This document shows positions 22,106-33,790 of a stretch of 64,000 nt of DNA, piece after piece. Every line of letters begins with the position of its first letter. The stretch's first letter is position 1. The position numbers and the translations under genes are program-made. This stretch comes from Eumeta japonica (lineage: Eukaryota; Arthropoda; Insecta; Lepidoptera; Psychidae): NCBI GenBank assembly GCA_005406025.1, contig BGZK01000497.1, positions 124,001-188,000 of the forward strand, written 5' to 3'. A model generated the notes under the pieces. The model searched no databases, was not told the origin of the DNA, and saw only the letters and a list, made by a program, of their open reading frames with translations.

Positions 22106-22430
22106 TTAAGTCTTTAATCTGGCTGTTTGTATATATGATGTGTATGTAACGATACTTTAAAAAAAACTTCATACATATTCTATTAACTATTTGATACCCA
22201 TAGTACAAGTCTTGTTGCTTAGTTTTGAAACCAGATGGTGTTGTGGCTGTCGAATATATTAAAAAATAGATACTGCTCTCTATAGAAGATGAAAGAAATT
22301 CATTCTACGACCAGGCGGTTAAATCCGCGGACACAGTATATTGTTTGATACATCATAAGCACGCTAAAACTTCACAGAAATCAAAGTGATTACTGCAAAT
22401 ATGCAAAGTGTAACCTGAGTGCAAGATATC
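22106..22430. other. AT-rich segment, no gene seen
   Basis: Nothing recognisable. Confidence 0.45.
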
Positions 22431-22675
22431 CGACATCTAGAATACAACGATACCTCCAATTAAAGTTGACCCTGAGAGGCCTCTCCCGTTAGCGTGCTCT
22501 TAATCAGTACCAGATGCAGGATTAATTAATGCCTCTTTTTATTCTCGGCCGATTGTAAGGAGGCTATAAATGATCATTAACTCCGCGAAAACGAGCTGTA
22601 TGGCCACCGGTCGTTAAGCGCGCGCCGTTACATTGTTTCCGAGAGCTTATCTGTCGTTAAATAAATAAACTTTCG
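22431..22675. other. GC-balanced island with homeodomain-type sites
   Basis: The island runs from GACATCTAGAATACAACG (about 22431) to CGAGAGCTTATCTGTCG (about 22641). It includes ATTAATTAAT (22521-22530), TAATCAG (22501-22507), TGATCATTAA (22571-22580), and CACCGGTCGTTAAGCGCGCGCC near 22606. There is no open frame or repeat similarity. TAAT-core clusters in a compositionally distinct block fit an enhancer-like conserved element, by inference only. Confidence 0.35.
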
Positions 22676-23090
22676 GTACAGTTTGTCTCTTATTACACAT
22701 ATGTAACAAATACGTAAAAAATTGTGAGCTTTTTTTTTACAATACGTATACGATACAAGGATCCCGTTCTAAATAAATATGTGCATAATAATAAATAAAA
22801 AAAATTTTCGATATTCTTAAATTTTATATCTAATTCTATATTTGTGTAATTGAATAGGTAATTATTTAGACACGCATAGTTGCTTTCAGGCAAAAAAAAC
22901 CCAAATAGCATATTAAATATAATAGGTATATAAAAAGTCACAAGAAAAGTATAATGGACCTTTTGTATCACTGCGTAAATCCGAGTTTAATTAAATTTCT
23001 ATTTTAGCACAAAAGAAAAGGTTTAATGCGAATATTTTAAAGTTAAATCAAGAATATCATGGCTCTAGTGTAACAAAGCCAATTTTCCTC
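22676..23090. other. AT-rich segment, no gene seen
   Basis: A 92-codon minus frame (22693-22971) is hydrophobic AT-rich noise. Confidence 0.45.
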
Positions 23091-23300
23091 ACTTAGCTGT
23101 ACAGCAAAGGAATTCGATAGGCGTGCATGTAGATAAAATACAATATTTGCAGCGTTGTGCGGCCGTCAGTCAATCGAGCCGTCGTTGTTGCGTGATCGCA
23201 ATTGCAATTTAGGCCCATGCACAGTCATAAATATTGCATAGCGATTAACCCTCGCATATCGCGTTATAGAAGAATTCAATATTTTTAGCGTGCACTATGA
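23091..23300. other. GC-balanced island, regulatory candidate
   Basis: The block reads AGGCGTGCATGTAGATAAAA, GTTGTGCGGCCGTCAGTCAATCG and GTTGCGTGATCGCAATTGCAATT, the last with an inverted GATTGC / GCAATC-like core. It ends near CTCGCATATCGCG. No frame or repeat explains it. Confidence 0.3.
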
Positions 23301-24929
23301 AATTGGTGACTGCATAGAAATCATGACTGTGTTAGAATGTAATTCAACAAATCGCTTCTCAACTTGAAAGGCGAAGTTAGTAAAGATTCTATGAAAAAGA
23401 ATGGATTAAATATGAATCAATAAATAGCTTGAAAAACTGCTTTTTTTTATCATCAATACATTTGAATTGTTACAAATTCCAATTAATTTTACCACAGTAA
23501 ATGTACTAAGCGCTTTACAGTTACTTAAGGCATAAAATATCTGACGTAATGTATGTGAATAATTAATCAAATTCGTATTTACGTATTCAAGGCTTTTTAG
23601 GAAGCGGCCATTGTTATGGAATAGCAAAAATCTTTTGACACTAGTGCTATCTTATCTTTATTAAAACAATATTTCATTTGTATTATGTATACATAGAGAT
23701 TCTATGTATCGTCGACATATCGTCGCGACGGTTTTAAAATTGTGTGTTATAAACAATTATGATATATTGTCACATAATATTATATACATAAGTCGTAATT
23801 GTATAAGCCACTATATTTATTAATAACATAACATGATACGTTATGTTAACGCAAAGAACTTTCTTAATGGAACAATAGCAAAGTCTCTGCGTTAGATCGT
23901 CTTTGCCACTTGTGTGCACATAGATATAGCATGCGGTTATCATATTTAACTTCATGTGTATTGTTGGACGGCCAAAGTTCTAGCTCTTTGAAGAGGCGCC
24001 AACTTCACTTATATCAAGACGGAGATTGGTGACCTGGTTTCTTGGAAACTAACGCGTAAATTGTTAAGTTCCGCATTGTCTCTTGCTGAATTGAGATTTG
24101 CAGATAGAGCAAATAGTTAATGTAGCTTAGTTGAAATTAGGTTTTAGTTATTGCACATTTTGATCAAATCTTCTATATATTATATATATAACGAAAATAA
24201 TTTTTCCTCATCCGAAAATCAGTTAAAAATTAATCAACATATTGGTATAAACGGTATGAAACTTATCATTTAGCACGCAATGGTTTGTAGATGATTTTAG
24301 GCTGTATATTTTTTGATTTTCGTACACCTTACACAATTTTCATTTATTGATTTTCATAAAACACAACGACCAAGAAATCGAGAGGTTTCTACAAGTATTC
24401 TACATAAATAATAATAAATTTTGTTTCCGATGCATTTCGGATAAATGTTCCACGTACAAGTTTCGAAATCAGACTAAATACTTCAGTTTACTCAGGGACT
24501 AGTCTACAATTAAATTAAAAAAAAAACTCTTCACCAGGTAGCGTAAAGTACTAAAGAGCTTACAATAGTGACCGTAATACAATATTCACATTGATTGTAA
24601 AAATGTCACCGGAGCCAAAGTTGGTCCCAGCATTTATTTTTACACTGGGATCTACAAATTTCTTATTGTCTTTTTTATGTTTTTAATCGGCCAGTTAAAA
24701 AAAATATAAAATGTAATGTGAAATTATTATTTTCACTCCGATTTTATAAAATCGAATTAACGTCAGATATAGATTGTAAGTACTATTTGGTGCGTGCTTG
24801 TGTTGGGATTCTGTTTGTTTGTGTATCCATTGGCTTTTCTGATTTTCGAATGTTGAATTTTATTAAATGTCGCTTTTTTGAGATCCTAGGAACTATTATA
24901 ATAGTTTTTATAATGATTTCTGTGTAAAG
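23301..24929. other. AT-rich segment, no gene seen
   Basis: Frames of 61-73 codons on both strands carry no domains. Short palindromic AT runs occur at about 24170-24192. Confidence 0.5.
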
Positions 24930-25022
24930 GTATGTGTATGTGTGCGCGCGTGCGTGCATGCGTGCCTGCCTGTGTGCGTGTAAGCATGTGTGCGTGCGTG
25001 CGTATGTGCGAACATGCGCGTA
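24930..25022. repeat. TG/CG alternating microsatellite
   Basis: A degenerate (GT)n(GCGT)n tract with about 36 bp of uninterrupted purine-pyrimidine alternation near its start. The cysteine- and arginine-rich frames over it (24932-25205) are artefacts. Confidence 0.85.
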
Positions 25023-25535
25023 CGCGTTTGGACGTTTATCTGTTTATTATCCTTGACATTAATGAACAAATCAATAGATTTGAATCAAATTTATGTATTG
25101 GAAAGTGTTTCATCCAATTTAGTATGTCTCTGTATTGGAAGTTTTGTTAAAATTTTGTTGAATGCCAAAAAGGTCATTAAAAATCATTTGATCAAGAAAT
25201 TCTAGAAACATACTTCTAAAAAAATTAAGCAGTCATAGGACATCTCGCAGATTGTGATATGAAATATTGAAACTTTTTTGTATGTAAATAAGTATGGATT
25301 AATCAAAATATTCAGATTTTTTAAAGGATTAAATTCAAAAATAAGTTTTTTATCCTTAAAATAGCGGAAAGTTTTAGAGACGTCAAGGTTAACCGTTTTC
25401 CAGGTGTCTCTATTATAACAAAATTATCTTAGCCGTTATTGGCCTGCGCTGTGCAGTCTGGTCTAATAAACGAGGGAACGAAGTAAATAAATAAATTCTA
25501 ACTCCGGTACAAGCATCACGGATATCGATCAGTAA
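25023..25535. other. AT-rich segment, no gene seen
   Basis: Nothing recognisable. Confidence 0.45.
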
Positions 25536-25960
25536 CAAAATTTAAATGTGCGTTCGCGAGGCGAATTCCCCGCGTTGTTAGCGGGCATACAACAGCGTCG
25601 CCGGCGTCCGCGCGACCCGCGGCCGAATCGCACCCAGCCCGTTACGGGAGCAGCTGACAAGTTTAATCAACTCGATGGGAATTTGTCTTACTTGCAAGTT
25701 CCGCTCACGTCCCGCCGGCTCCGGCTGAACAATGAGATTTGCCTTAGATAAATTCCCGCGTCGGCCGGGAGACGCGGCCGCGCCCGCCGCCCGCGCCCCC
25801 CTCGCCGCCATACCGCCGCGTCGGCGCGACTCCGGCGGTGTGTGACGTTCGCGTTATTAAATTTTTGTGCGCTTTTCGGCGTTCGTCCTCCGGACTACAT
25901 TTGTGTACGACCTTCGTGGCTGCAGTCGTGTAATAAACGGATTTGTCTTTAGTCGTCATG
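25536..25960. other. Largest CpG-rich island of the window
   Basis: About 425 bp with extreme CpG density (GCGTCGCCGGCGTCCGCGCG near 25594, GACGCGGCCGCGCCCGCCGC near 25772, CCGCCGCGTCGGCGCGACTCC near 25814). A less GC-rich middle (about 25655-25735) contains GACAAGTTTAATCAACTCG. Frames of 67-77 codons on both strands and a 120-codon minus frame (25744-26106) exist, but they are GC-composition artefacts without domains. It is the best candidate for a promoter or large conserved element. Confidence 0.4.
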
Positions 25961-26245
25961 AATAAAACAACTTTCAGTGTACTTTTCATGACGCCGTATA
26001 TTTCTTTTTTATAAAAACGTGTTTTCCTTTTGTTTGTTGTCAAAAATCTTAAGAGTAATTTGACAAGTATTTTTTTCAAATTCGTCTTTATAGTTATCGT
26101 ATTCAAATATATTTTATTCGTGTCCTATATAATTCGTTTACAAGATTATATATACTCTTATATTTAATATACAAAAGGTTCCTTGTTACTTAAGAAAAAG
26201 CCAAAAAAAATATTTTTCTTCACAATCATAGAAGTCTTTTTTGTA
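25961..26245. other. AT-rich spacer, no gene seen
   Basis: Nothing recognisable. Confidence 0.45.
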
Positions 26246-26692
26246 TGAAGTAAACAGCTTACGTGTACGAAATACCATAACAACGGACGGGCGAGAGTTT
26301 ATTGAAGGCGAAGAATGCCATCGCATTCGGATCCTTATTTTAGGTCAAAATAGTAACAATTTGTCCGAGCGGGGGCGCCACCGCCGCGCCGCAGGTACAA
26401 GGGCCGTGCAGATAAAGTTAATACATTCTAATGAAATGCCGTCCCATTCTTTACGACACCATTAAGTTGTTGGAGAGAAGAAAAAAAAAAGGGAAAAACG
26501 GAAATGGCAACCACTCAGCATAGTCCATTTTCTCGTCAGGATCGGTCCGGGGCGCGAAAATTCTTTTCTCAATCGACTGACTTCCATGAATACTAATGCT
26601 TCGGGTAGAAACATTGGCCGTACACGACTAATGGTGCAGATCTGCACTAAATCCTCTTAATGCGCCCTCGCGCAGGTAAAGTTAAATTATTT
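26246..26692. other. GC-balanced island, conserved-element candidate
   Basis: Two sub-blocks flank a poly-purine stretch at about 26470-26505. The first has GAGCGGGGGCGCCACCGCCG near 26365 and GATAAAGTTAATACATTC near 26412. The second has GATCGGTCCGGGGCGCG near 26541 and the perfect 14-bp palindrome GTGCAGATCTGCAC at 26634-26647, ending near CGCCCTCGCGCAGG. The short frames have no domain. Confidence 0.35.
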
Positions 26693-27430
26693 TTGTTTAT
26701 CATTCGAGTCATTTAGGACTGATAAAGGATAACATAGACCGTGATACGTTTACGAATGTAACATATTTCGTATTTTGTAGACAGGTTATGTCCACAGATT
26801 ACGACGATAGTGCGATTGTGTCGCCTTTTGGTTACTTATTTGACTAACGGATGATAATTATATTTGACTGTAACCTTAGATATTAAAAATTGAAGTCTCT
26901 CGCCGCGTCTGTCTGTCTGTTCCTCTGTCTATGAACACTAATCTTAGAAACTACGCCAAGAATTTGGTGCAGTTTTCTAAAACAAAGTTTACCTAGTTCA
27001 AGTTGCACTTAAAGAAATTTTGGATAAAGAAAAAAAAAGCGGCTACATTTTTTCGATAGATGTGACGTTTAGTAAAATCAAACGTACTTTCAAAAAAAAA
27101 AATAGTTCGTTACGCCATTTTTGTTAACTTAAATTTAGGATTCGTTGCCATCATTCAAAATCAAAATAGGCTAGTATTCGAAAACAATAACCCATTAAAA
27201 CGCTTTATTATATTTTTTATATTATTATTATTTTTTTAATTATAAAAATTAACCCTTTATTATAAATAGTTATTAATATAAATATTTTATAATCAATAAG
27301 TTGTTCCCGTGGTTCTGCCCAAGTGGACATAAAACCATTTCCTTTCTTTTTTATTTACAGCCATCTTCGTTTACGCTGCATGTGTATACGTTATTAATAA
27401 TTGATTTTATCAATTATCATTTTATTAATA
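26693..27430. other. AT-rich segment with dispersed-repeat scrap
   Basis: CTCGCCGCGTCTGTCTGTCTG followed by ATCTTAGAAACTACGCCAAG (about 26899-26963) resembles the GTCTGTCTGT ... GAACTAC block of moth dispersed repeats. The remainder is AT-rich without genes. Confidence 0.45.
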
Positions 27431-27640
27431 ACTAGCTATGCTCGCGGCTCTGTATGGCTGAATAGAAAATGAATTCTTCCACTTTTTATATCAAACAACT
27501 CTTCGATCTTGAATCCGATCTTGAATTCTTTTAGGTGAGTTATTGATTTCTTATTTTAGTCGTAATATTTGCCCCAACGCCAGAGAAAAAAATTTGAATT
27601 CAATCGTGCGTAAAGATTATATGCACTCATATTTTTCTCG
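27431..27640. repeat. Second copy of the CTCGCGGCTCTG-headed repeat
   Basis: AACTAGCTATGCTCGCGGCTC (about 27430-27450), then TATATCAAACAACTCTTCGATCTTGAATCCG. This is the same order as 15025-15130. The G/A-rich array is reduced to two words here. Confidence 0.5.
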
Positions 27641-29880
27641 TTATGTATAATCTATTTTTACACCTAGGTTTCTTTTCATAGTTAATATCTATAGTAATTT
27701 TAATAACGTTTGTTTGCAATATCCAATTATAATATTTTGAAATGCTTTTAATTTCTGATGAAATGCTGCGTTCGCAAGTAAATTAAAAGTGCATATTGAT
27801 TCCCGTAAAAAAAAAAATACCCAAACGTCCTGCCTTTATCTTTGTCGGCGCTTGTGATGTGTGTTAACATTCAATAGTCAAGTGCGATCAACGACAAACG
27901 TCCAAGTGGTTCCGTAGGATTTATTTCTGAAAGCACGTCTTATCCTTTTATACGTGTTTTCCTTTAATTGATCTCGATCCTCGAACAACCGGCAAGATCA
28001 TCATGTAACAATATTATCGAACAATACTATAACCGAAATAACAAGTATTCAAATAAAAAAGTGAATTTGATTTTGAACAAGTCTTTTTTTTTTAATTTAC
28101 AACATATTTTTAATTTTAGGAGTGAGTTTTGAAAACGAGAAAAAGTAAAAGTTCAAAATGTCAATATTGCAATATAATAAGTATAAAAAATGCATCTACA
28201 ACCAGATTACGAAAAATATAAAAAAAAATTGTAAAATAAGTTTCATTTAGAGGTAATGTTTAATGCATGAAGCCGTTGGCATTGTTCTGTTTTGAAATCT
28301 AAGTTAGTGATTGAGACGTAGATTAGCATCTTACACGAAACATACACGGGCGACATCTATAGCTTTATATTTAAGTAAGCATTGTTTCTCAACAAAACAC
28401 CTAGCTCATTTTACGCTTTATAGATATTTTTTGTTTTTATTTTACACTTTTTCGTGATCTATATCACTATGAAGGCCTTTCATACTCATGGTGAACTTCC
28501 ATAGAATTAGATATACATTTGCGCTATAGGTTTTAAAAAGACGCTAATATACAATGAATTCTGTAGGCGTTTGCCATGAGCCCGATAAGCGTCATAGGTT
28601 TTAATATGCAATATAATTATTGACACGATCGTGCCTTTTCTATTAATGATGCGTGACCATGAGGATGATTTGATAGTTTTTCGGAATCTGTATGTCCGAA
28701 TGAAAAAGCAGAAAAGCCTTATACAATCACTCGTGTGTCTATCTGACCGTCTATCAAAACCACTTCGGTCGGAATCTATTAAATCGAAAAGTCGGAGCGT
28801 TATATGGGCACCAAGTTTCCCATTTAGTCCAAATTTTGGTTCCTTTTGAAAACCCAAATACGTACATATAATCTAAGTAAATAAATGAATTTGAAATATG
28901 GGGATCACTTTCGGAGGGCAAATTAGGTCAACACAAAAAAAAGTTTCGTAAACTGTATCACGTGACCATCTTACATATGCATATCATGATAAACCAGTTT
29001 TCGCACAACGCGAAAAACTTGTCGTTTTGTCCTTACATCTATTCAGTCTGCTTTAAGTAGTATATTATTAAAAACGGCTCTTCATATACATAAAAAAATT
29101 AATACATACTATCAAAACAAATTAATACATACGTTAAGACAGCCGGTGTTGGGAGTGGATTCAATTAAGTCCAATTTTATTACATGTTGACAATTTTGAC
29201 CTCTGCGCAAAAAATTATTTCGTTAAATAAACAGTCCCCAATGATACTAGATGTAGTGATACTGTTTGTGACTCTAATATTGACGTTATAGAACAAAACA
29301 CAAACAGTAAATCTATTGGCTATTTAAATGTTTTGAAATTAATTCGAATATATATATCTTATACTAAACGAGCAATACCACGTTGTCTAGCACTACGCGA
29401 ACGAACTTCTTATACTTTTAGAACTTCGTCTTACTTATAGATTACAGCTAAACCTATAGGAAGTCCATAGTTTTAAAATGTTAAAGTTTCTACAAACAAG
29501 TTTGTGACGAATTGAAAAAACAAGGTTATATTCATTCTTTCTCCTCCTCATCTATCCTGGAATCGATTTCAATTCCTACTTTTCTTTTGTATATAAGATC
29601 TAGTTAAATGATTCTTAACTAAACATTCTTCAGTGTGTCTTTATTCGACTCGATATGGCAGAAAAATTCTTCGCCCAATTTTACCACCACCCGTTCAAAA
29701 CTACGCCCTGGGAATTTCTGCTCAGTCACTGTTCAGCAAAGCATTATTGGTAATAGGTTTTCCTAATATTTTCCCTCTGCCTTTTAATCCATAACATTGC
29801 ATCGAAGTATTCCCTACATTAACATTCCTCGGCATCATCTGGCCTGTGTAATCTATACTACTACATAAATCTGTAGCGTC
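27641..29880. other. Long AT-rich segment, no gene seen
   Basis: The 116-codon minus frame at 28507-28857 and the 72-codon plus frame at 28631-28849 overlap each other and have no domain. A moderately GC-richer patch lies at about 27840-28010. No mobile-element proteins are readable. Confidence 0.45.
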
Positions 29881-29884
29881 TTTC

Positions 29885-30225
29885 TGTACAATTTGTTATT
29901 TCAAAATTTTGTGTCAGATATTCTTTTTGATTGGTATCTAGAATGAAAATTGGTATCTAGCAAAAACATGTGATTGCGCAAGTGATAGGCCATTGTCTGT
30001 CTGTTGGTCTATTTGTCTGTCTGTACGTTCTTATATAACGTAAAATTGGCTTCACCATTTTGTAACTATGTAACTATGCAAATAATATGTTACTATTTGT
30101 CTCTCTGTCTATTTGTCAGTTTATATGTCCTTGTATATCTTTGAAAAGATTTGACCGATCTTGATGAAAATTAATATACTAACAGAACTTGTGAATGCGC
30201 AAGCGATTGCCTACTGTTTGTCTCT
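29885..30225. repeat. Duplicated TGTCTGTCTGT-containing repeat
   Basis: The unit TGATTGCGCAAGTGATAGGCC ... TGTCTGTCTGT (about 29971-30025) recurs as TGAATGCGCAAGCGATTGCC ... TGTTTGTCTC (about 30191-30225). A related TGTCTCTCTGTC block lies between them (about 30098-30130). This is a local duplication of a dispersed repeat with no coding capacity. Confidence 0.5.
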
Positions 30226-30892
30226 CCATATTTTTGCTCTTTTGTCACTTGTGTTTGTGTTGTGTTAGGAGTCATATTAATTTGTTTTTATATATTTGTG
30301 TCTCTCTCTGTGTGTGTCGGAGTGCATTTGCGTGTTCGTGTGTTATTGCGCGACCATGTCTGTATGTTTTGTTGGTTTTCCGTGATTAAATTATTTAAAT
30401 CTGTCATTTAATCTGTTGTCATCTATTATAAAACAAAAGAAATATTACTTGGCTTTTGTTTATTAATATTGTAGCGAAGTGTAGTTTATAAATTTGGATA
30501 TAAAGGGTAGGTATTCCCTAGAATTACTGACCCAATGTCGAAAATTCTGGTACTGATAGGAAGCTATTATTCTAATTCCTGAGTGCTACAGGTTAGTTTT
30601 AATTCTCATAGAGATGTGTTTTCAGTAAGAAACCCCAATATGAATAATTAAAATCAAAAAAAAAATAAAATTGGAGACAAAAAGTCTTTGATTTATCGGC
30701 GTACGCTATCTAAATGGTAATAAAATGTACTGCAAAACTGTCAATCTTCAATAGCTTTTCAAATAAGTCAGCGACACGATATAACTAATTTGTTTTATGT
30801 TAAGAAACGAAAAAAAAAAATATCAAATGACGTTTGGTTATAGTTTTCAAGTATATTCTATGAATTTTTATAAAAACAAGTAGTTCAATTTG
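30226..30892. other. AT-rich segment, no gene seen
   Basis: Short GT-rich and A-rich runs only. Confidence 0.45.
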
Positions 30893-31135
30893 AGTGAATC
30901 AGGCATCAACCGATGGTCAAGAGCCTCGGCTTCGGACTAGAAGGTATTAGGTTCGATCCTGACCACGGTTTATTTGATGAATAAATTTTTGACTTAGGTC
31001 AAGGTAAAGCACACGCTTCGAGCACATTAAGCCATCGCTTCCGCATCATGTAATCGCATTGGTGGCGACAGTCTTCAACAGCTCCTGATCCACCGTAGAC
31101 TTGCGTGAAGGACTAAAATTTGAAGCCTCTAATTT
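30893..31135 (+). mobile_element. tRNA-derived SINE, best-preserved copy
   Basis: A box A-like GATGGTCAAGAGCCTCGG (30913-30930) and a canonical box B GGTTCGATCCT (30950-30960) form an internal RNA polymerase III promoter. The tRNA-unrelated body follows: GACTTAGGTCAAGG, GAGCACATTAAGCCATCG, GCATTGGTGGCGACAGTC, CAACAGCTCCTGATCC. The same body words in the same order occur at 45975-46190 and, without box B, at 10119-10290. It is non-coding and would depend on a LINE partner for movement. Confidence 0.75.
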
Positions 31136-31169
31136 TATAATTAAAGAAAATTTAGAAAAGTGTGAGCTA

Positions 31170-31322
31170 GCAGTGGATAAACAGAATCTGATCAACAATC
31201 AAAATTGATTGTAGATCAGATTCCATTATCCCACTCGTAAAGAATAAGCCCTATAACCATTTAATTTCCATAAATAAATTTCCATATGGAAATTTAATGG
31301 ATAAAGAGCCTGTTCTTTACGA
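31170..31322. repeat. Two adjacent long hairpins
   Basis: Hairpin one: about 31170-31202 pairs with 31205-31238 (core GAATCTGATC ... GATCAGATTC). Hairpin two: about 31237-31272 pairs with 31286-31322, giving an imperfect stem of about 36 bp that starts CGTAAAGAA on both sides. Together they form 150 bp that is almost wholly self-complementary, like the ends of a collapsed MITE. Confidence 0.8.
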
Positions 31323-32007
31323 CATGTTAATTGATGAATTAGTTAATCAAACAATGAAAATAATGTTTATAATTGGAAAAAAGCAATTCAGCTAGTCATG
31401 TGTCATGAGATCTCCGAAACTATAAGTCCGATCAAAATGGAATTTGACGAGGTAATTGTTTGTATAATGCCTAGTAAGTAATAATTAATGGAAATTCACT
31501 TTTCATCGGAGTAAAGGGGGCGGACTTTTATATGAATCTTTTTATGGAATAAGGTACAACCATGTTTAGTATAATCATTGCTTATTAAAAATGGTATGAT
31601 GCGTCTTTTACCGAAGATTTAGAGCAGAGTAAGGTTGTATAATTAAAAAAAATGAATGTGTCTTTTGTTCGTCTTCTTCATATGCCTTAATCATTCATCC
31701 AAATTCTATGAAGCTACTGATATGTTTTTCTTGCGAAGGGGAAGGTCACTGAATTGAATCAAGCTATTGAACTGATCCTAAGAATTTATTCATGAATAAG
31801 AAGCTCACTGAGTAGAACAGACTACTATAACATTCGCTTGGGTATCATTTGCATATTTGTACTCTTAAATTTTCAAAAATTGTTCCACTTTTGACAAGTT
31901 ACCCTAGCTTCGAGTAATATAGCTTAGTTTCAATTTGGTACTAGCATTTTTCAATCTCTTTGTCTATACAAACTCTTTCATTTGTTCGACACTCTCACTT
32001 TCTGTAT
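31323..32007. other. AT-rich segment, no gene seen
   Basis: Nothing recognisable. Confidence 0.45.
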
Positions 32008-32385
32008 TAAGTCGAGGAAAAGATTTTCGTATTTTATAAGTAAAAAGTTACAGTAGAATCACTTGTGTTGTTTATATCTGACTAGTTTTAATACCATTGA
32101 ATAGATGACATTTAAAAAAAAATGGAAACAAAAACGGTGTCCCACCATTCTAACGTAGAAATTCATTACATTTTGAACTTTTACTATAAAAAGGAAAAAA
32201 CGCGACATAAGCCACGAAAAAGTTTTATAACGTTTGAGGACCTAGTGCAATGTTGGTAAAAATAGCATAAAACTGGTTCAAGCGTTTTTAGTCCGGTAAT
32301 TTTGATGTCACAGATGAACCTCGCTCTGGTCGACCGGATAAAGTAGAGACCATTTTAACAGCGAACAGAATAAAAAATCACATGG
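32008..32385 (+). mobile_element. Mariner 5' fragment (copy 2, same family as copy 1)
   Basis: It starts with a terminal-repeat remnant GTCGAGGAAAAGATTTTCGTATTTTA (from 32011). Next comes the 5' region ACGGTGTCCCACCATT (about 32136-32151), then N-terminal transposase text: EIHYILNFYYKKGKNAT (about 32160-32210), NWFKRF, SGNFDVTDEPRSGRP (about 32291-32337) and KVETILTANR (about 32340-32370). It ends abruptly before the linker region, so about 0.9 kb of the 3' side is missing. Internal stops make it non-functional. Confidence 0.82.
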
Positions 32386-33349
32386 ATGGTGGGCATTAGC
32401 GCCGGCGCCGGTCGACGCGCGCCGTTACAGCTTTAAAATTAAATATTAAATGTGTGTTCCGTTACCGCTAATGCGACAATATTTCTATTTCTATAAATTT
32501 TGACATAATATATCTTTGAAATAGGGAGGAAAATATTATTTAATACATCTCGTTCAGAATTAAATACTAAATTAAATATAAAAAAAAACGAATGGTGTCG
32601 TGAGACACCAGGTAGGAACGAAGTTCCTTCGGCTAATGTAGAATCGACACAATTTGCAAAAAAAATCGTGCTCAATTTTATGTAGGTTTTCTTGATTTTT
32701 CTCTTAAATTTTGCTGATTAGTTTTTATTTAAGTACAGGAAAGTATTTAGAAAATTCAGTATTTTAGGAATTAAAATAAATTACGTAAAATAAAAAAAAA
32801 ATCGTAATTCAAATTATCAACTAAAATAACAAAAGATGTCTCTTTATTTTTGTTTGACAACACAAAATTACATAGAAATAGAATAATTTCCACTATTATC
32901 ACTGTCAATTGCATTCAAGTCACTTGTTAGTTCACTTGCCATTGTTACTATATTTACTATTGTTTTGACGATTTGAAATTATATGAAAATAAACGTGACT
33001 ATTCACGAGTAAAATGTATCTATAATGTGAATATTAGCCACGTGCTTGTCCATGAATTCATGAGTATATACTATGCATTGGGGGTGGAGTGGTAATAGAG
33101 AGAGGGATAAGAGAACGAAAAGAAAGAGGGAGAAAGAGAAAGGTATTATACACTACTCGCTTGTGTATACGACTGTCGCGCCTGCGCACGTCTCATTTAA
33201 CAATATTATTTCAAGGACTTTTTCTTACGATTTTACTATCACATTTTTTTCAGTTCGGTCGCGCAGCAAAATCCCTATCTCCTCCAAGCCCACCGTAAGG
33301 AACTTCATTCCAATATTTCTTCTGTATGTCGAAAGGGTTACGTATATAC

Positions 33350-33352
<3 letters not shown>
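32386..33352. other. AT-rich segment with a small GC patch, no gene seen
   Basis: Right at the mariner break lies GGCGCCGGTCGACGCGCGCCG (about 32404-32424), a CpG-rich patch. At 33060-33290 there is G/A-rich sequence and GCGCCTGCGCACGTCTC (about 33178-33194, NRF1-like GCGCNTGCGC). No domain-bearing frame. Confidence 0.45.
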
Positions 33353-33385
<33 letters not shown>

Positions 33386-33390
33386 GCACA

Positions 33391-33434
<44 letters not shown>

Positions 33435-33505
33435 CAGACGCACAGAGACCAGGGGCACAGAGACAGACAGCACGCACTCAGGCACAGAGACACACAGAGA
33501 ATCAC
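33353..33505. repeat. (CA)n(CGCA)n compound microsatellite
   Basis: About 29 bp of CA, then about 55 bp of CGCA units (33381-33435), then degenerate CAGAGA-type repeats. The first 80 bp alternate purine and pyrimidine without a break. The 86-158-codon frames over it are artefacts. Confidence 0.95.
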
Positions 33506-33519
33506 GTACAAGAACTCAC

Positions 33520-33790
33520 GTACGTACAGACTCGTGCACGGAGCAGTGACGTCTCTCGGCGCTTCGACGTCGGAGCCCGCGGGTACGAGCACTCGCACAT
33601 CGTCGACGCAGGGCCGGCCCTCTGCAGGCATTAGCATTTATATAAGCGGCGTCCTGCGATGTTTCAGCTTTAAAAGGGCAACAGCGGGGCATTATGCATT
33701 CTTATTATGTACTAATTAATGTAAAATGGTGTTTCACCTGTTACGTGGCGCGCTGAGGGTTCGCGGGGGATTTTCATGCATAAATTTCGT
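33520..33790 (+). promoter_or_regulatory. CpG-rich island with TATA/Inr-like pair
   Basis: The GC-rich block (CGGCGCTTCGACGTCGGAGCC near 33558, CAGGGCCGGCCCTCTGCAGG near 33609) contains TATATAAG at 33639-33646. A TCAGCT initiator-like word follows at 33664-33669, putting its A 27 bp after the first T of the TATA, about core-promoter spacing. Downstream are ACTAATTAATG (about 33711-33721) and CGCGCTGAGGGTTCGCGGGG. No gene starts within reach on the plus strand. The TATA match could be chance. Confidence 0.3.

Noticed and set aside
24932..25205. Cysteine-rich short peptides over the TG/CG tract
   Set aside because: The Cys-Val-Arg-Ala pattern is dictated by the microsatellite.
25744..26106. 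120-codon minus-strand frame
   Set aside because: Half of it is a Gly/Arg-rich reading of a CpG island and half is Lys-rich AT sequence. No domain or splice support.
28507..28857. 116-codon minus-strand frame and overlapping 72-codon plus-strand frame
   Set aside because: The two are mutual shadows without domain, start context or neighbours.
30913..30960. tRNA gene, from boxes A and B
   Set aside because: No cloverleaf can be formed, and the body that follows is shared with two other copies. It is a SINE. The same applies to 22029-22075.
33073..33637. Overlapping frames of 86-158 codons on both strands
   Set aside because: They are translations of the (CA)n(CGCA)n microsatellite (His-Thr-Ala-Arg or Val-Cys-Ala repeats), not proteins.
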